This document shows, one piece after another, positions 24,259 to 33,506 of a stretch of DNA of 43,250 nt. Under the pieces are notes generated by a model. It saw nothing but the letters and a program-made list of their open reading frames with translations. It had not been told where the DNA came from and did no database searches. This DNA is from JARYLZ01 sp964388275 (lineage in GTDB: Bacteria; Bacteroidota; Ignavibacteria; SZUA-365). The position numbers and the translations under genes are program-made. The DNA lies in the NCBI GenBank assembly GCA_964388275.1, contig CAYLZD010000032.1:1-43250 (forward strand), written 5' to 3'. Position 1 is the first letter of the stretch. Each line of letters opens with the position of its first letter.

Positions 24259-25794
24259 ATGACGGGCGGCGGTGTGCTGCAAGGGCATGCTTCCACCGCA
24301 GAGGGATTGAAATCACTGCTCGAGGCGGCGCTTGCCCTTCTTGCCGCGGCCTACTTGCTTATGCTGGCTTACGTATCCATTTCGAGACTGACCTGGCCTT
24401 TCGAATTGGAATGGATGGAAGGAGCGGCGGTCGTGCATGTGGAGCGCACCCTTGCGGGCCTGCCGATATATGCGGAGCCGTCGTTGCATTTCATCGCATA
24501 CATCTATACCCCTTTCTACTGGTATGTAAGCGCGCTATCCGCTGCTGTTTTCGGTAACGGTTTTTTCGCATTGAGAGTCGTATCCGTGCTGTCTTCCGTC
24601 TTTTGCCTCGGCTTCATTTACCTTGTAGTCCGACGGAGAAACGGATCGAAATTCGCCGCCCTGCTGTCGATGGGGCTGTTTGCCGCTTCTTACAAGATCA
24701 CCGGCGCGTGGATGGACCTCGCAAGGGTCGATTCGCTGTTTCTTGCTTTATTGCTGGCCGGAGTCTGGACCTTCGATTCATCCCGCCCTTTCTCGCGGTC
24801 CATAATCTCGCCTGTGCTGTTTTTTCTCGCATTCTTCACGAAGCAGCCGGCGGCAATCGCAATCGCCGCGCTGTCGATTTCATCGCTGACAATCCGAAAG
24901 GGCATGGAACGCGTTGCCTTCCCGGCCGTCAGTGCGGCGCTGATTGCATTATCTCTCGTTATCATGAATCAAGCGACTGACGGCTGGTATCAGTGGTACA
25001 TCCTCGACATTCCAAGTCGTCACGAGGTGTATCATGACATGTTGATGTTCTTTTGGACCAAAGATCTTGGCAAGTGGCTCCCGATCGCGTTGATCATTGC
25101 GGCCTATTCGGCGGTGTCGGGAGGTTTGAACAGGTCGGCGGCGAGGAATCATATCGGCGATATATGCCTGTTCGGCGGTTTGCTCATTACCGCGTATCTG
25201 GGCCGAGTGCATTCCGGCGGCGCCCAAAACACATTGTTTCCTGTTGCGGCGGGAATTGCCGTTTTCTTCGGCACAGGCTATGATGAATTGCAACGTCGTT
25301 TCCATTCGAGACCCGGCTCCGCTCTTTTTGTAACCGCCATAGCGGTCGTCCAATTCCTGCGCCTCGTCTGGAATCCTGTCACCGTGCTGCCGACCGAGGC
25401 CAATCTAAAGGCCGGACAGGACATGCTGGCCGAGTTGTCGAAATATTCAGGCGAGGTATTCATGCCTGATAATTCATGGTATCCGCGAATGCTATCCAAG
25501 CCCGCTCAGGCGCACAGTTTCACCTCGTGGGATATCTTCCGCGCTCGAGGCCTCGAAAACTGGAAGTCGATTCTGCAAACACAGGCCGATGCGGCCGTTG
25601 AAGATGAGAAATATGACGTAATGGTGATAACCGCTCATTTCATAACCGAATCTCCGTCCTTCAGTCGGAAATATGTCGAAATCGAAGCGCCATGGCTCAG
25701 GAAGGAGATCATTCCCTTCGCGGACGCGAATGCCCCGCATCGTCGCATGTTTGTGAGAAGGTCGTCATCGGCCGGAGTGTCGGGCGTTCCGTGA
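24259..25794 (+). CDS. Polytopic membrane protein, GT-C/ArnT-like glycosyltransferase
   Basis: A 511-residue integral membrane protein with about ten to eleven spans. After the first helix comes an acidic loop, FELEWMEGAAVVHVERTLAGLPIYAEPS, and then YTPFYWYVSA, which resembles the ELEWMEG-type loop of dolichyl-phosphate-mannose-like GT-C proteins of bacteria. The Glu residues of that loop may replace the usual Asp pair. Further blocks are RVVSVLSSVFCLGFIYLVVRRR and TKQPAAIA. The C-terminal about 120 residues are soluble and probably periplasmic. It is downstream of another GT-C-like gene in the same direction and 101 nt upstream of the heme operon. Function as a glycosyltransferase is family inference; substrate unknown. 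Confidence 0.7.
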   Translation: MTGGGVLQGHASTAEGLKSLLEAALALLAAAYLLMLAYVSISRLTWPFELEWMEGAAVVHVERTLAGLPIYAEPSLHFIAYIYTPFYWYVSALSAAVFGNGFFALRVVSVLSSVFCLGFIYLVVRRRNGSKFAALLSMGLFAASYKITGAWMDLARVDSLFLALLLAGVWTFDSSRPFSRSIISPVLFFLAFFTKQPAAIAIAALSISSLTIRKGMERVAFPAVSAALIALSLVIMNQATDGWYQWYILDIPSRHEVYHDMLMFFWTKDLGKWLPIALIIAAYSAVSGGLNRSAARNHIGDICLFGGLLITAYLGRVHSGGAQNTLFPVAAGIAVFFGTGYDELQRRFHSRPGSALFVTAIAVVQFLRLVWNPVTVLPTEANLKAGQDMLAELSKYSGEVFMPDNSWYPRMLSKPAQAHSFTSWDIFRARGLENWKSILQTQADAAVEDEKYDVMVITAHFITESPSFSRKYVEIEAPWLRKEIIPFADANAPHRRMFVRRSSSAGVSGVP

Positions 25795-25895
25795 TGTTCC
25801 ACTCGATAGCGGCGGGCGGCCGAAAATGTGCTTATTCATGTCCGGTTTTTTCGCATATTTGAACATGCGGGCATTTTCCGCTCGATGAAAAAAGC

Positions 25896-26744
25896 ATGGA
25901 ATCGCAATTATTCGTCCTGTTTAAAAGCGCCGTGGAGGTTTTTCTCCCGGTCCTGTATGTCGTGACCGTACTCGCCTACGGCGCCGCGTTTTTCCGTGAA
26001 GACAAATGGGCGGACGCGGGCAAATCCCGTCTTCTTCTGATCACCGGAGTCCTGCATTTCTTCTACATCGGCCTTCATACAGCCGAGCATGGGCATTGCA
26101 TGGTCACCACTCCTTTCGAGATGATGTCGTTGGTGGCTTTCACCATACTCGGCACGTACACGATTATCGAGTTCAAGACGCGGATCAGCGGCACGGGTTT
26201 TTTTCTAGTCGGACTCGCCGCCCTGTTCGAGTTGACTTCAGCGGTTACGATCGGCCTTCCTCAAGCCGTCATGTCCCCGAATCCCGTGCTTTCCAACATG
26301 GGGATCGGCTTCCACGTATCGGCGGCCATCTTCGGATTCGGCGGCATTGCGATATCGGCGATGTACGGAGTGCTGTATTTGCTGCTGTACAGAGAGCTCA
26401 AGAGAGGCAGTTTCGGCTCGGTCTTCCGGCATTTGCCGAGTCTCGAATCGCTCGAGCGTCTCAGCGTGGCCGGTATGGCCGTCGGATTCGTCTTTCTCAC
26501 GGTTGCGACCTTTATCGGGATTTTCTGGCTTCCGAAAATATTCGCCGATTTTTCGTGGACCGATCCCAAACTCTTGTCGACGGCGATCATATGGATTCTT
26601 TATGCAGTCGTGTTGATTTCGCGTTTCGGTTTCCGCGTTGACGGCAGGCGAGTCATAACGATGTCGATTGGCGGTTTTATTCTGTCGGTTCTTTCACTGA
26701 CGATTGTAAATGCGTTTTTCAGCCGATTCCACAGGTTTTTTTAA
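25896..26744 (+). CDS. CcsA/HemX-like heme-handling membrane protein
   Basis: A 282-residue integral membrane protein with about eight helices, matching the cytochrome c assembly (CcsA/ResC/HemX) superfamily. His residues characteristic of heme handling are visible in LHFFYIGLHTAEHGHC (about 51-66) and GIGFHVSAAIFGFGGIA (about 137-153). A lone CcsA-like gene directly before hemA is the arrangement known as hemX in Bacillus and many Bacteroidota, where it influences GluTR or heme export; a role in cytochrome c maturation is the alternative. It lacks the long, tryptophan-rich WWD signature of full CcmF/CcsA partners. ATG 25896 is consistent with the first helix. It opens the heme operon; hemA follows 57 nt later. 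Confidence 0.82.
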   Translation: MESQLFVLFKSAVEVFLPVLYVVTVLAYGAAFFREDKWADAGKSRLLLITGVLHFFYIGLHTAEHGHCMVTTPFEMMSLVAFTILGTYTIIEFKTRISGTGFFLVGLAALFELTSAVTIGLPQAVMSPNPVLSNMGIGFHVSAAIFGFGGIAISAMYGVLYLLLYRELKRGSFGSVFRHLPSLESLERLSVAGMAVGFVFLTVATFIGIFWLPKIFADFSWTDPKLLSTAIIWILYAVVLISRFGFRVDGRRVITMSIGGFILSVLSLTIVNAFFSRFHRFF

Positions 26745-26801
26745 GATCATGCCGCCTGAAAACCGCCCGACAGACAAGAGTGAAAGCGCGCAGGGGTGTC
26801 G

Positions 26802-28073
26802 ATGATCCTCTACGCGGCCGGAGTGAACCATCGAACCGCGCCGGTTGAGCTACGGGAGCGGTTGCATCTTTCGCCCGACGAGATAGCCGGCGCGCTTATG
26901 GAACTCAAATCCGAGATGTTTTCGGAAGCATGCATGCTGTCCACCTGCAACCGCACCGAATTGTATGCAATTCCGGCGAAGGCAGATGCCGGAGGTGACG
27001 ATCTGATTTCGGCTTTGCGTCTTTTGAGGCCGGACGCGAGGCTGGATGAGCGGCACTTCTTTCGTTTGTTCTCGTGCGGCGCCGTGAGGCATCTTTTCAG
27101 AGTGGCCGCGGCGCTCGACTCGCAGGTGCTGGGGGACATGCAGATCCTCGGACAGGTGAAGGGGGCGTTCGAAATCGCCTCCGCGGCCGGCGCCATGGGA
27201 AACATAATGCGCCACCTGTCAAACAGCGCCTTGAGGACCGGCAAGCGCGTTCGCGCTGAAACGGAGATCGGAATCGGTGCCGTGTCGATCAGCTTCGCCG
27301 CTGTCGAATTGACGCGGCGCATCTTCGCGGACCTCGGAAGGAAGCAGGCGCTTCTGATAGGGGCGGGTGAGACCGGCGCCCTGGCGGCGCGGCATCTCAG
27401 GGACAAAGGAGTTGGAGGGCTCACGCTCACGAACCGTACGCATGCGAGGGCTCTGGAGCTTGCGGGAGAATTGAATGCGCGCGTGGTTCCGTTCGAAGTG
27501 TTCGCCGATGCGCTGCAGGACGTCGATATCGTCATCTCGGCGACAGCATCTCCCACAGTGGTCGTCGAGTACGAGATGGTCCGGCGCGCCATGAAACACA
27601 GGCAGAACCGTCCTCTGTTGTTGATCGATATAGCCCTGCCCCGCGATATCGACAGACGGGCGTCGGAGCTCTCCGGAGTATTTCTGCACGATCTGGACAC
27701 GCTGCAGAACATAGTGGACCAGAACGTTGAGAAAAGGAAACAGGAAATACCGCGCGCGGAAGTAATAGTCACGGAGGAAGTCGTCAATTTCTTTCTCTGG
27801 TTCAACACGCTCGAAGCCACGCCGACCATTCAGCAGCTGCGAGGCAAATTCGAAGCCATCAGAGCGGCGGAACTCGAGAAGTTCAGGAACCGTATCGGCG
27901 CGGCGGATCTTGATAACGTGGATCTTCTCACGAGGCGGATTATCAACAAGCTGCTTCATCCGACCATGGTCGGCATCAAACAAAGCGCCGAGGACGCCTC
28001 GGCACTGTCCGCCCGCCTTCAGGTGTTGAGGCAGCTGTTCGATCTGGACGATGCGGAATACTCAGATTCGTGA
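26802..28073 (+). CDS. hemA: Glutamyl-tRNA reductase
   Basis: A 423-residue enzyme that reduces glutamyl-tRNA(Glu) to glutamate-1-semialdehyde with NADPH, the first committed step of C5-pathway tetrapyrrole synthesis. The catalytic Cys49 lies in STCNRTELY. Also visible are the substrate-domain block FRVAAALDSQVLGDMQILGQVK, the NADPH-binding motif LLIGAGETGALAARHL (about 183-198), and a C-terminal dimerisation helix region. The N-terminus GVNHRTAPVELRER is typical. ATG 26802 is preferred over an in-frame GTG at 26796 because AGGGG lies at ideal distance. It is second in the heme operon. No hemL (aminomutase) or hemB is encoded in the window, so these must be elsewhere. Confidence 0.97.
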   Translation: MILYAAGVNHRTAPVELRERLHLSPDEIAGALMELKSEMFSEACMLSTCNRTELYAIPAKADAGGDDLISALRLLRPDARLDERHFFRLFSCGAVRHLFRVAAALDSQVLGDMQILGQVKGAFEIASAAGAMGNIMRHLSNSALRTGKRVRAETEIGIGAVSISFAAVELTRRIFADLGRKQALLIGAGETGALAARHLRDKGVGGLTLTNRTHARALELAGELNARVVPFEVFADALQDVDIVISATASPTVVVEYEMVRRAMKHRQNRPLLLIDIALPRDIDRRASELSGVFLHDLDTLQNIVDQNVEKRKQEIPRAEVIVTEEVVNFFLWFNTLEATPTIQQLRGKFEAIRAAELEKFRNRIGAADLDNVDLLTRRIINKLLHPTMVGIKQSAEDASALSARLQVLRQLFDLDDAEYSDS

Positions 28074-28087
28074 GATGACGGGAAAAA

Positions 28088-29029
28088 ATGAAAAGTAAAC
28101 TCATCATTGGAACACGCGGCAGCGAGCTGGCACTCTGGCAGGCGAGGCACGTCCAGGAGCGATTGGCGAAGCGCTTCCCGCGGTTGAAGATCGACCTCGA
28201 AATCATCAAAACGACCGGCGACAGAATACTGAACCAGTCGTTGTCGAAAATCGGAGACAAAGGTCTGTTTACACGGGAAATCGAGGAGGCGCTGCTGGGC
28301 CGCAGGGTGGATATTGCGGTGCACAGTCTCAAGGATTTGCCGACCGAGACGCCTGCCGGCCTTCGAATAGCCGCGGTCACGAAGCGCGAGGATGTTCGAG
28401 ACGCCTTGATTTCGAGGTCATGGCCGTCGTTGGAAGCCTTGCCCGAAGGCGCGACTGTAGCCACAGGCAGTCTGCGCAGGCGGAGCCAGCTGCTTCATCT
28501 GCGTCCGGATCTCCGCATAGTCGATATTCGCGGGAATTTGAACACGCGTTTCGCAAGGTTCGACGCGTCGGATTGGGACGCCATGATACTCGCCTGCGCG
28601 GGCGTCATGCGGCTCGGGCTGAAGCAACGGATCACACAGACGCTGCCGACGGATCTGATTCTCCCCGCCGTGGGGCAGGGGGCGCTTGGAGTTGAAATCC
28701 GCGAGGACGACGAGGAAGCGGCATATTTCGTCAAGGTGCTGGATCATGCGGCGACGCGAGCCGCGGCAGGCGCCGAGCGTTCCCTTCTCCGGGCGCTGGA
28801 AGGAGGCTGCCAGATTCCCATCGGCGCTTATGCCCGCATGCAGGAAGGCCGGCTCGTTCTCGACGCCATGGTGGGCACTTTGGACGGGCTGACACGACTC
28901 GACGCCCGCGCCTCGACGGCGGATATGGGAAAAGCCGCAAGCATGGGCGCCCGCCTAGCGGCGAAATTGATAAGGAACGGCGCTCGCGACATTCTCAGGG
29001 AAATCCGAACCAAGGGAGCAGTCGAATGA
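28088..29029 (+). CDS. hemC: Porphobilinogen deaminase (hydroxymethylbilane synthase)
   Basis: A 313-residue enzyme that polymerises four porphobilinogen units into hydroxymethylbilane using a covalently attached dipyrromethane cofactor. The cofactor Cys is Cys241 in ALEGGCQIPIGAYA. Other signatures: GTRGSELALWQA (residues about 7-18), GDKGLFTREIE, HSLKDLPTETP with the catalytic Asp, and GSLRRRSQLLHLRPDL with substrate-binding Arg residues. It begins 14 nt after hemA, with an ACGGGA ribosome-binding sequence, and its stop overlaps the hemD start as ATGA. Complete and of normal length. Confidence 0.97.
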   Translation: MKSKLIIGTRGSELALWQARHVQERLAKRFPRLKIDLEIIKTTGDRILNQSLSKIGDKGLFTREIEEALLGRRVDIAVHSLKDLPTETPAGLRIAAVTKREDVRDALISRSWPSLEALPEGATVATGSLRRRSQLLHLRPDLRIVDIRGNLNTRFARFDASDWDAMILACAGVMRLGLKQRITQTLPTDLILPAVGQGALGVEIREDDEEAAYFVKVLDHAATRAAAGAERSLLRALEGGCQIPIGAYARMQEGRLVLDAMVGTLDGLTRLDARASTADMGKAASMGARLAAKLIRNGARDILREIRTKGAVE

Positions 29030-29832
29030 CCAGCGATCAGGGGCCGGCACAGACCGTTCTTCTCACACGTCCCGAAGGCTGCGGAAGAGCCTTCGCAGAA
29101 ACGCTCGCAAAACGGGGCATCAAAGTGCGTCATTTCCCGATGATAGAGATCATGCCTCCTGAAGACTGGACGGCCGCGGACGACGCAATCGAGAATATCT
29201 CCGTGTACTCGGGAATAGCGGTGACCAGCGCGAACGGGGCCCGATTTTTCATGGAACGTTATTACGAAAGGGGCGGACTCATCGAAAATCTTCCCCCGGT
29301 GCACGCGGTTGGAAAGCGCACAGCGGAAGCGCTTTCTTCATACGGAATCGCGGCGAAAACCTCTCCCGACGAGGCATCGGCCGCCGCTTTAGCAGCCTCG
29401 CTGGGGGATATCTCGAACAGTTTCTTTCTCAATCCCGCTTCGGACATCGCCGGAAAAGACTTTGTGGACGCGGTCGCCGCGGCCGGAGGGAAAGCGCATC
29501 AGGTAATCGTATATCGCACAAGGCAGCCGTCCGCTCGCGATGTCCGGGATTTGGACCGGCGTCTGATCGAAGGCGAGATCGATTGCATAGCTTTTTTTTC
29601 GCCGTCAGCCGTGAAGAATTTCTCAGCGCTGATCCCGGACTTCATGCAGGTGACCGTACTGGTGGCCGTCATAGGCAGGACTACCGCTGTAGCCGCGATG
29701 GGCAGCGGAATAAGGGTGGACATCATCGCCGCGGAGCAGACCGAAGAATCCCTTGCCGAAGCCATTGCCGAGCGTCTCGCTTCTCACGGCCGCGTAGACA
29801 TCGATCCCGACATGCACATGGGACCCGGATGA
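29026..29832 (+). CDS. hemD: Uroporphyrinogen-III synthase
   Basis: A 268-residue protein that closes hydroxymethylbilane to uroporphyrinogen III with inversion of ring D. This family is poorly conserved; assignment rests on the N-terminal LTRPEGCGRAFAETLAKRGI pattern, the IAVTSANGARFFMERY stretch, AVGKRTAEALSSYGI, and DCIAFFSPSAVKNF followed by IGRTTAVAAMGSGIRVDI, all placed as in HemD proteins, and on its position between hemC and hemE. It overlaps hemC by 4 nt (ATGA), so coupled translation is expected. Length is normal. Confidence 0.94.
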   Translation: MTSDQGPAQTVLLTRPEGCGRAFAETLAKRGIKVRHFPMIEIMPPEDWTAADDAIENISVYSGIAVTSANGARFFMERYYERGGLIENLPPVHAVGKRTAEALSSYGIAAKTSPDEASAAALAASLGDISNSFFLNPASDIAGKDFVDAVAAAGGKAHQVIVYRTRQPSARDVRDLDRRLIEGEIDCIAFFSPSAVKNFSALIPDFMQVTVLVAVIGRTTAVAAMGSGIRVDIIAAEQTEESLAEAIAERLASHGRVDIDPDMHMGPG

Positions 29833-29853
29833 TATCGCGGCCGCCGGCCTTCA

Positions 29854-30933
29854 ATGAACCATCATGAATCAACCACACAATCCGCCGTCATGACCAACGA
29901 CTTGTTGCTGCGCGCCGCGAAGCGGCTGGAAACGGAACGAACACCCGTATGGATGATGCGGCAGGCGGGACGCTATCTGCCGGAATACCGCGCGGTGAGG
30001 GCGCGCGCCGATTTTCTCACTTTATGCCGCACCCCGGAACTCGCGGCCGAGGTGACGATACAACCCGTGGATCTGATCGGCGTGGATGCCGCCATAATAT
30101 TTTCCGACATTCTCGTCGTGCCGGAGGCCATGGGCATGGAACTCGTGGTCGAGGAGGGCAAAGGCGGACCGCGTTTTCCGACACCCGTCTCCCGCAAATC
30201 GGACATAGATGCTCTCGATGCCGGGAAAGCCGCGGATCGGCTCCGCTACGTCTATGATGCGCTCGCGCTGACGAAAAGGGAGCTCGGAGGACGCGTTCCA
30301 CTGATCGGTTTCGCAGGCGCCCCCTGGACGCTCGCCGCATACGCTGTGGAAGGCAGGGGGACGAAGGATTTTCTGCGTGCAAAACGAATGTTGCATGAAG
30401 CTCCCGAGTCGATGCGCGCACTGCTGGATAAACTGGCCGCCACGGCGGCGGAATTCCTGATACGCCAGATCCGAAGCGGAGCGGATATCGTGCAGATCTT
30501 CGACACCTGGGCCGGACTGCTGTCCAAAGGCGATTTTCTGGAGTTCTCGCTTCCGTACATCCGGCGGATGACGGAACAGGTCAAGATCGCGACGGGAGCT
30601 CCGGTGATCGTATTCGCGCGCGGCGCCAATTCGTCACTCGCCGAAATCGCCTCCTCCGGCTGTGATGTAATGGGACTGGACTGGACGGTGGACATAGGCG
30701 AGGCGAGACTGGATCTTGGCGCGCAAACCGCGCTTCAGGGCAATCTGGATCCGGCCGTGCTTCATGCTCCTCCGGACGTCATACGACGCAAGACAAAGGC
30801 CCTGCTGGATTCCTGGGGGCCGCATCCTGGGCACATCTTCAATCTCGGCCACGGAATCCATCCGGACGTGCCGCCAGAACACGCCAGGACCATGGTGGAG
30901 GCCGTGAAGACTCATAGAAACCGGGTCGGATGA
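29854..30933 (+). CDS. hemE: Uroporphyrinogen decarboxylase
   Basis: A 359-residue TIM-barrel enzyme that decarboxylates the four acetate side chains of uroporphyrinogen III to give coproporphyrinogen III. Signatures are WMMRQAGRYLPEYR (the substrate-binding Arg cluster), IIFSDILVVPEAMGMEL with the catalytic Asp, GFAGAPWTLAAYAVEG, and C-terminal NLGHGIHPDVPPEHA. ATG 29854 is used, but ATG 29890 would start closer to the conserved region and the first 12 residues are not family-like; neither has a strong ribosome-binding site. It is 21 nt downstream of hemD. Confidence 0.97.
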   Translation: MNHHESTTQSAVMTNDLLLRAAKRLETERTPVWMMRQAGRYLPEYRAVRARADFLTLCRTPELAAEVTIQPVDLIGVDAAIIFSDILVVPEAMGMELVVEEGKGGPRFPTPVSRKSDIDALDAGKAADRLRYVYDALALTKRELGGRVPLIGFAGAPWTLAAYAVEGRGTKDFLRAKRMLHEAPESMRALLDKLAATAAEFLIRQIRSGADIVQIFDTWAGLLSKGDFLEFSLPYIRRMTEQVKIATGAPVIVFARGANSSLAEIASSGCDVMGLDWTVDIGEARLDLGAQTALQGNLDPAVLHAPPDVIRRKTKALLDSWGPHPGHIFNLGHGIHPDVPPEHARTMVEAVKTHRNRVG

Positions 30934-31022
30934 TCCTCGGCGACGGAACGCTCAGCGCCTGCGCCGCTGCAAGCCGGACCCGGCGGCAATGACGAACGAC
31001 AAAAGAAGAAAGGACGAGACGC

Positions 31023-32408
31023 ATGCGGCAGTTTGATTCAATCGATGTGGAGCTTCTCCGGAAATATTCGAAACCGGGACCGAGGTACACGAGCTATCCG
31101 ACCGCCCCGGTTTTCAGCGACAAGTTCACGGCCGTTGATTTCCTGTCGCAGGTGGAACTGACGAACGGCGTTGATTCTGCGCCCCCGCTATCCCTGTATT
31201 TCCACATCCCCTTCTGCGACACCCTGTGCTATTTCTGCGGATGCAACATGATGGTGACGCGCGATCGCGGCAAGATCAACGGTTACCTTCAATACTTGAA
31301 AAAGGAATTATCCCTTCTCCGGTCCATGATCGCCGCCCGCCGGCCGGTCGAACAGATCGCCTGGGGAGGAGGGACTCCGACCTATCTGCGGCCTGACGAA
31401 ATCCGCGATCTCGCTGGAATCACACGCGAGCTGTTTCCGTTCAAGGAAGACATCGAAGCCGGTGTCGAGATCGATCCCCGCGACATGACCCGGGATCATC
31501 TCGCAGCATTGCAGGAAGGGGGCTTCAACCGGCTTTCCATGGGAGTGCAGGATTTCAACCCACTTGTCCAGGAAGCGGTGAACAGGATTCAGACGGAAGA
31601 CCTGACCAGGCGTGTGCTGGACTGGGGAAGAGAACTCGGATTTTCGAGCATGAACCTCGACCTCATCTACGGTCTTCCGTTCCAGACCGCCTCGACATTC
31701 GAGAAGACGCTGGATGCGATCATCGACATCGATCCCGACCGGATAGCCGTCTTCAATTACGCCCATGTTCCGTGGCTAAAGAAACACATGTCGCTGATCG
31801 GCGCGGCGGATCTGCCTTCTCCCGAAGAAAAACTCCGCATACAGGTGATGACGATTGAAAAACTCAACGACGCCGGCTACCTGTTCATCGGCATGGACCA
31901 TTTCGCGAAACCGGATAACGAACTCGCCGCTGCGCAGCGCGACGGCACACTGTACAGGAATTTCCAGGGATATACGACGCACGCCGGCGCCGATCTGTAC
32001 GGAATCGGTATCACGAGCATCAGCCAGTTTCCCCGCATGTACGCGCAAAACGAAAAGAGTCTCAAGTCCTACTATTCGGCCCTCGATCGAGGCGTCCCTC
32101 CTACGCATGCGGGTCACTCGCTGTCGGACGACGATATGCTACGGCGTGATGTCATCATGCGCCTGATGTGCGACTTCGCGCTGGACAAGCGCTCAATCGA
32201 ACGCAAATACGGAATTGAGTTCGATTCGTATTTCTCGGATTCCATCCCGAAACTTCAGGAACTCGTCGCGGACGGGCTGGTGGAATTGACCGACGATTCC
32301 GTAAAGACACGCGGGATGGGCATGCTTGTCATACGCAACGTGGCTATGGCTTTCGACGCCTGGTTGCCGCGGCAGCTCGAAAAACCGGTCTTTTCTAAGA
32401 CCATTTGA
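31023..32408 (+). CDS. hemN: Oxygen-independent coproporphyrinogen III oxidase (radical SAM)
   Basis: A 461-residue radical SAM enzyme that oxidatively decarboxylates coproporphyrinogen III to protoporphyrinogen IX without oxygen. The N-terminus KPGPRYTSYPTAP is specific to true HemN. The cluster-binding motif is Cys65-x3-Cys69-x2-Cys72, with the extra Cys74 (FCDTLCYFCGC) that distinguishes HemN from HemW. SAM-binding GGGTPTYL and EIDPRDMT follow, then LDLIYGLPFQT and the C-terminal HemN domain. An AAGGACGAG ribosome-binding sequence precedes ATG 31023. As the only coproporphyrinogen oxidase in the operon, it suggests heme can be made anaerobically. 89 nt separate it from hemE. Confidence 0.97.
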   Translation: MRQFDSIDVELLRKYSKPGPRYTSYPTAPVFSDKFTAVDFLSQVELTNGVDSAPPLSLYFHIPFCDTLCYFCGCNMMVTRDRGKINGYLQYLKKELSLLRSMIAARRPVEQIAWGGGTPTYLRPDEIRDLAGITRELFPFKEDIEAGVEIDPRDMTRDHLAALQEGGFNRLSMGVQDFNPLVQEAVNRIQTEDLTRRVLDWGRELGFSSMNLDLIYGLPFQTASTFEKTLDAIIDIDPDRIAVFNYAHVPWLKKHMSLIGAADLPSPEEKLRIQVMTIEKLNDAGYLFIGMDHFAKPDNELAAAQRDGTLYRNFQGYTTHAGADLYGIGITSISQFPRMYAQNEKSLKSYYSALDRGVPPTHAGHSLSDDDMLRRDVIMRLMCDFALDKRSIERKYGIEFDSYFSDSIPKLQELVADGLVELTDDSVKTRGMGMLVIRNVAMAFDAWLPRQLEKPVFSKTI

Positions 32409-32420
32409 ACGCGGAGGTCC

Positions 32421-33455
32421 ATGGAGTCTTTTGGAGTAATCCTGCTGAACATGGGAGGACCGACCTCATTGGACGCGGTTCGTCCCTTCCTGCAAAACCT
32501 TTTCCTGGATCGCGAAATAATATCTTTCGGACCGATGGAATTCCTCCGCGGGCCGCTGGCCCGGCTGATCGCCGGACGCAGAGCCGAAAAGGTGCGTGAA
32601 AACTACGCGATGATCGGAGGCAAATCGCCCATCGCTGAAGCGAGCAGGCGGCAGGCCGACGCTTTGCGCGGCGCGCTCGCCTCCCGCCTTCCGGAAGGAG
32701 TGAAAATCCGCGTGGAAGTCGGGTTCAGCTACTGGCATCCTTTCATCGAAGAGGCCATGGAGGCGCTTGCGGCCGACGGCATTTCGCACGTGTTCCTGAT
32801 GCCGCTGTATCCGCATTACTCGAGAACCACGACCGGATCCTGTTTCAAGACTTGGCGCAACCTGCACAGGGCCAAGGGAAACGGTCGCTTCCGCGTGTTG
32901 AGCGTAAAGGATTATCCCATCGATCCCGGCTATGTGGCAGCGCTGAACGCGAGGATCGACGAAGCTCTGTCGCGCTTTCCCGCGTCTCGGAGGGCCGGGG
33001 TGACAGTGCTTTTCAGCGCACACGGAACGCCCGTGAAACTCGTCGAGCAGGGCGATCCGTATTCTTTCCAAATACGCGCGACCGTCGAGGCGGTGATGAA
33101 GGAACGCACAGACGGACTGGCGCACGAGTTGAGTTTCCAGAGCAAGGTGGGTCCGGCAAGGTGGCTTCAGCCCGATACTGTCGGCAAGGCGCGGGAACTT
33201 GCTGCGCGCGGAGTGCGCGACCTGCTCGTTGTGCCGGTGGCATTCGTGAGCGACCATGTGGAGACCCTGCACGAACTCGACATCGAACTCCGCAAAGAGG
33301 CCCTGAACGCCGGCATAGAAAATTTCGTGCTGATGCCGGCGCTCGACTGTCATCCCTGTTTCATAGCCGCGCTCGCTGATCGTATCGGCTCCGCAGCATC
33401 GAGGCGCTGGTCGGGCGCAGGGAGCGTCGGCGCGTCAACTCCGGAGCGGGAATGA
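32421..33455 (+). CDS. hemH: Ferrochelatase
   Basis: A 344-residue chelatase that inserts iron into a porphyrin. N-terminal GVILLNMGGPTSLDAVRPFL is diagnostic. The catalytic His is His201 in LFSAHGTPVK; the conserved acidic motif SDHVETLHELDIE supplies the second metal-site residue. Other family blocks are LMPLYPHYSRTTTGSC and SFQSKVGPARWLQPDT. The GGAGG ribosome-binding site is strong, and the gene lies 12 nt after hemN. It is the last gene of the operon and converges on rlmB. No protoporphyrinogen oxidase (hemG/hemY/hemJ) is seen in the window. Whether the substrate is protoporphyrin IX or coproporphyrin cannot be told, though hemN favours the protoporphyrin route. Confidence 0.97.
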   Translation: MESFGVILLNMGGPTSLDAVRPFLQNLFLDREIISFGPMEFLRGPLARLIAGRRAEKVRENYAMIGGKSPIAEASRRQADALRGALASRLPEGVKIRVEVGFSYWHPFIEEAMEALAADGISHVFLMPLYPHYSRTTTGSCFKTWRNLHRAKGNGRFRVLSVKDYPIDPGYVAALNARIDEALSRFPASRRAGVTVLFSAHGTPVKLVEQGDPYSFQIRATVEAVMKERTDGLAHELSFQSKVGPARWLQPDTVGKARELAARGVRDLLVVPVAFVSDHVETLHELDIELRKEALNAGIENFVLMPALDCHPCFIAALADRIGSAASRRWSGAGSVGASTPERE

Positions 33456-33506
33456 AGCCCGAAACGGAGAAGAACCCGCGGCGACGATTCGCGTAGTTAT
33501 CCGGCG

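Noticed and set aside
25795..25895. CATATTTG as a TAnnTTTG-type promoter for the heme operon
   Set aside because: One mismatch in the core element and no TTG at the right distance; support too weak.
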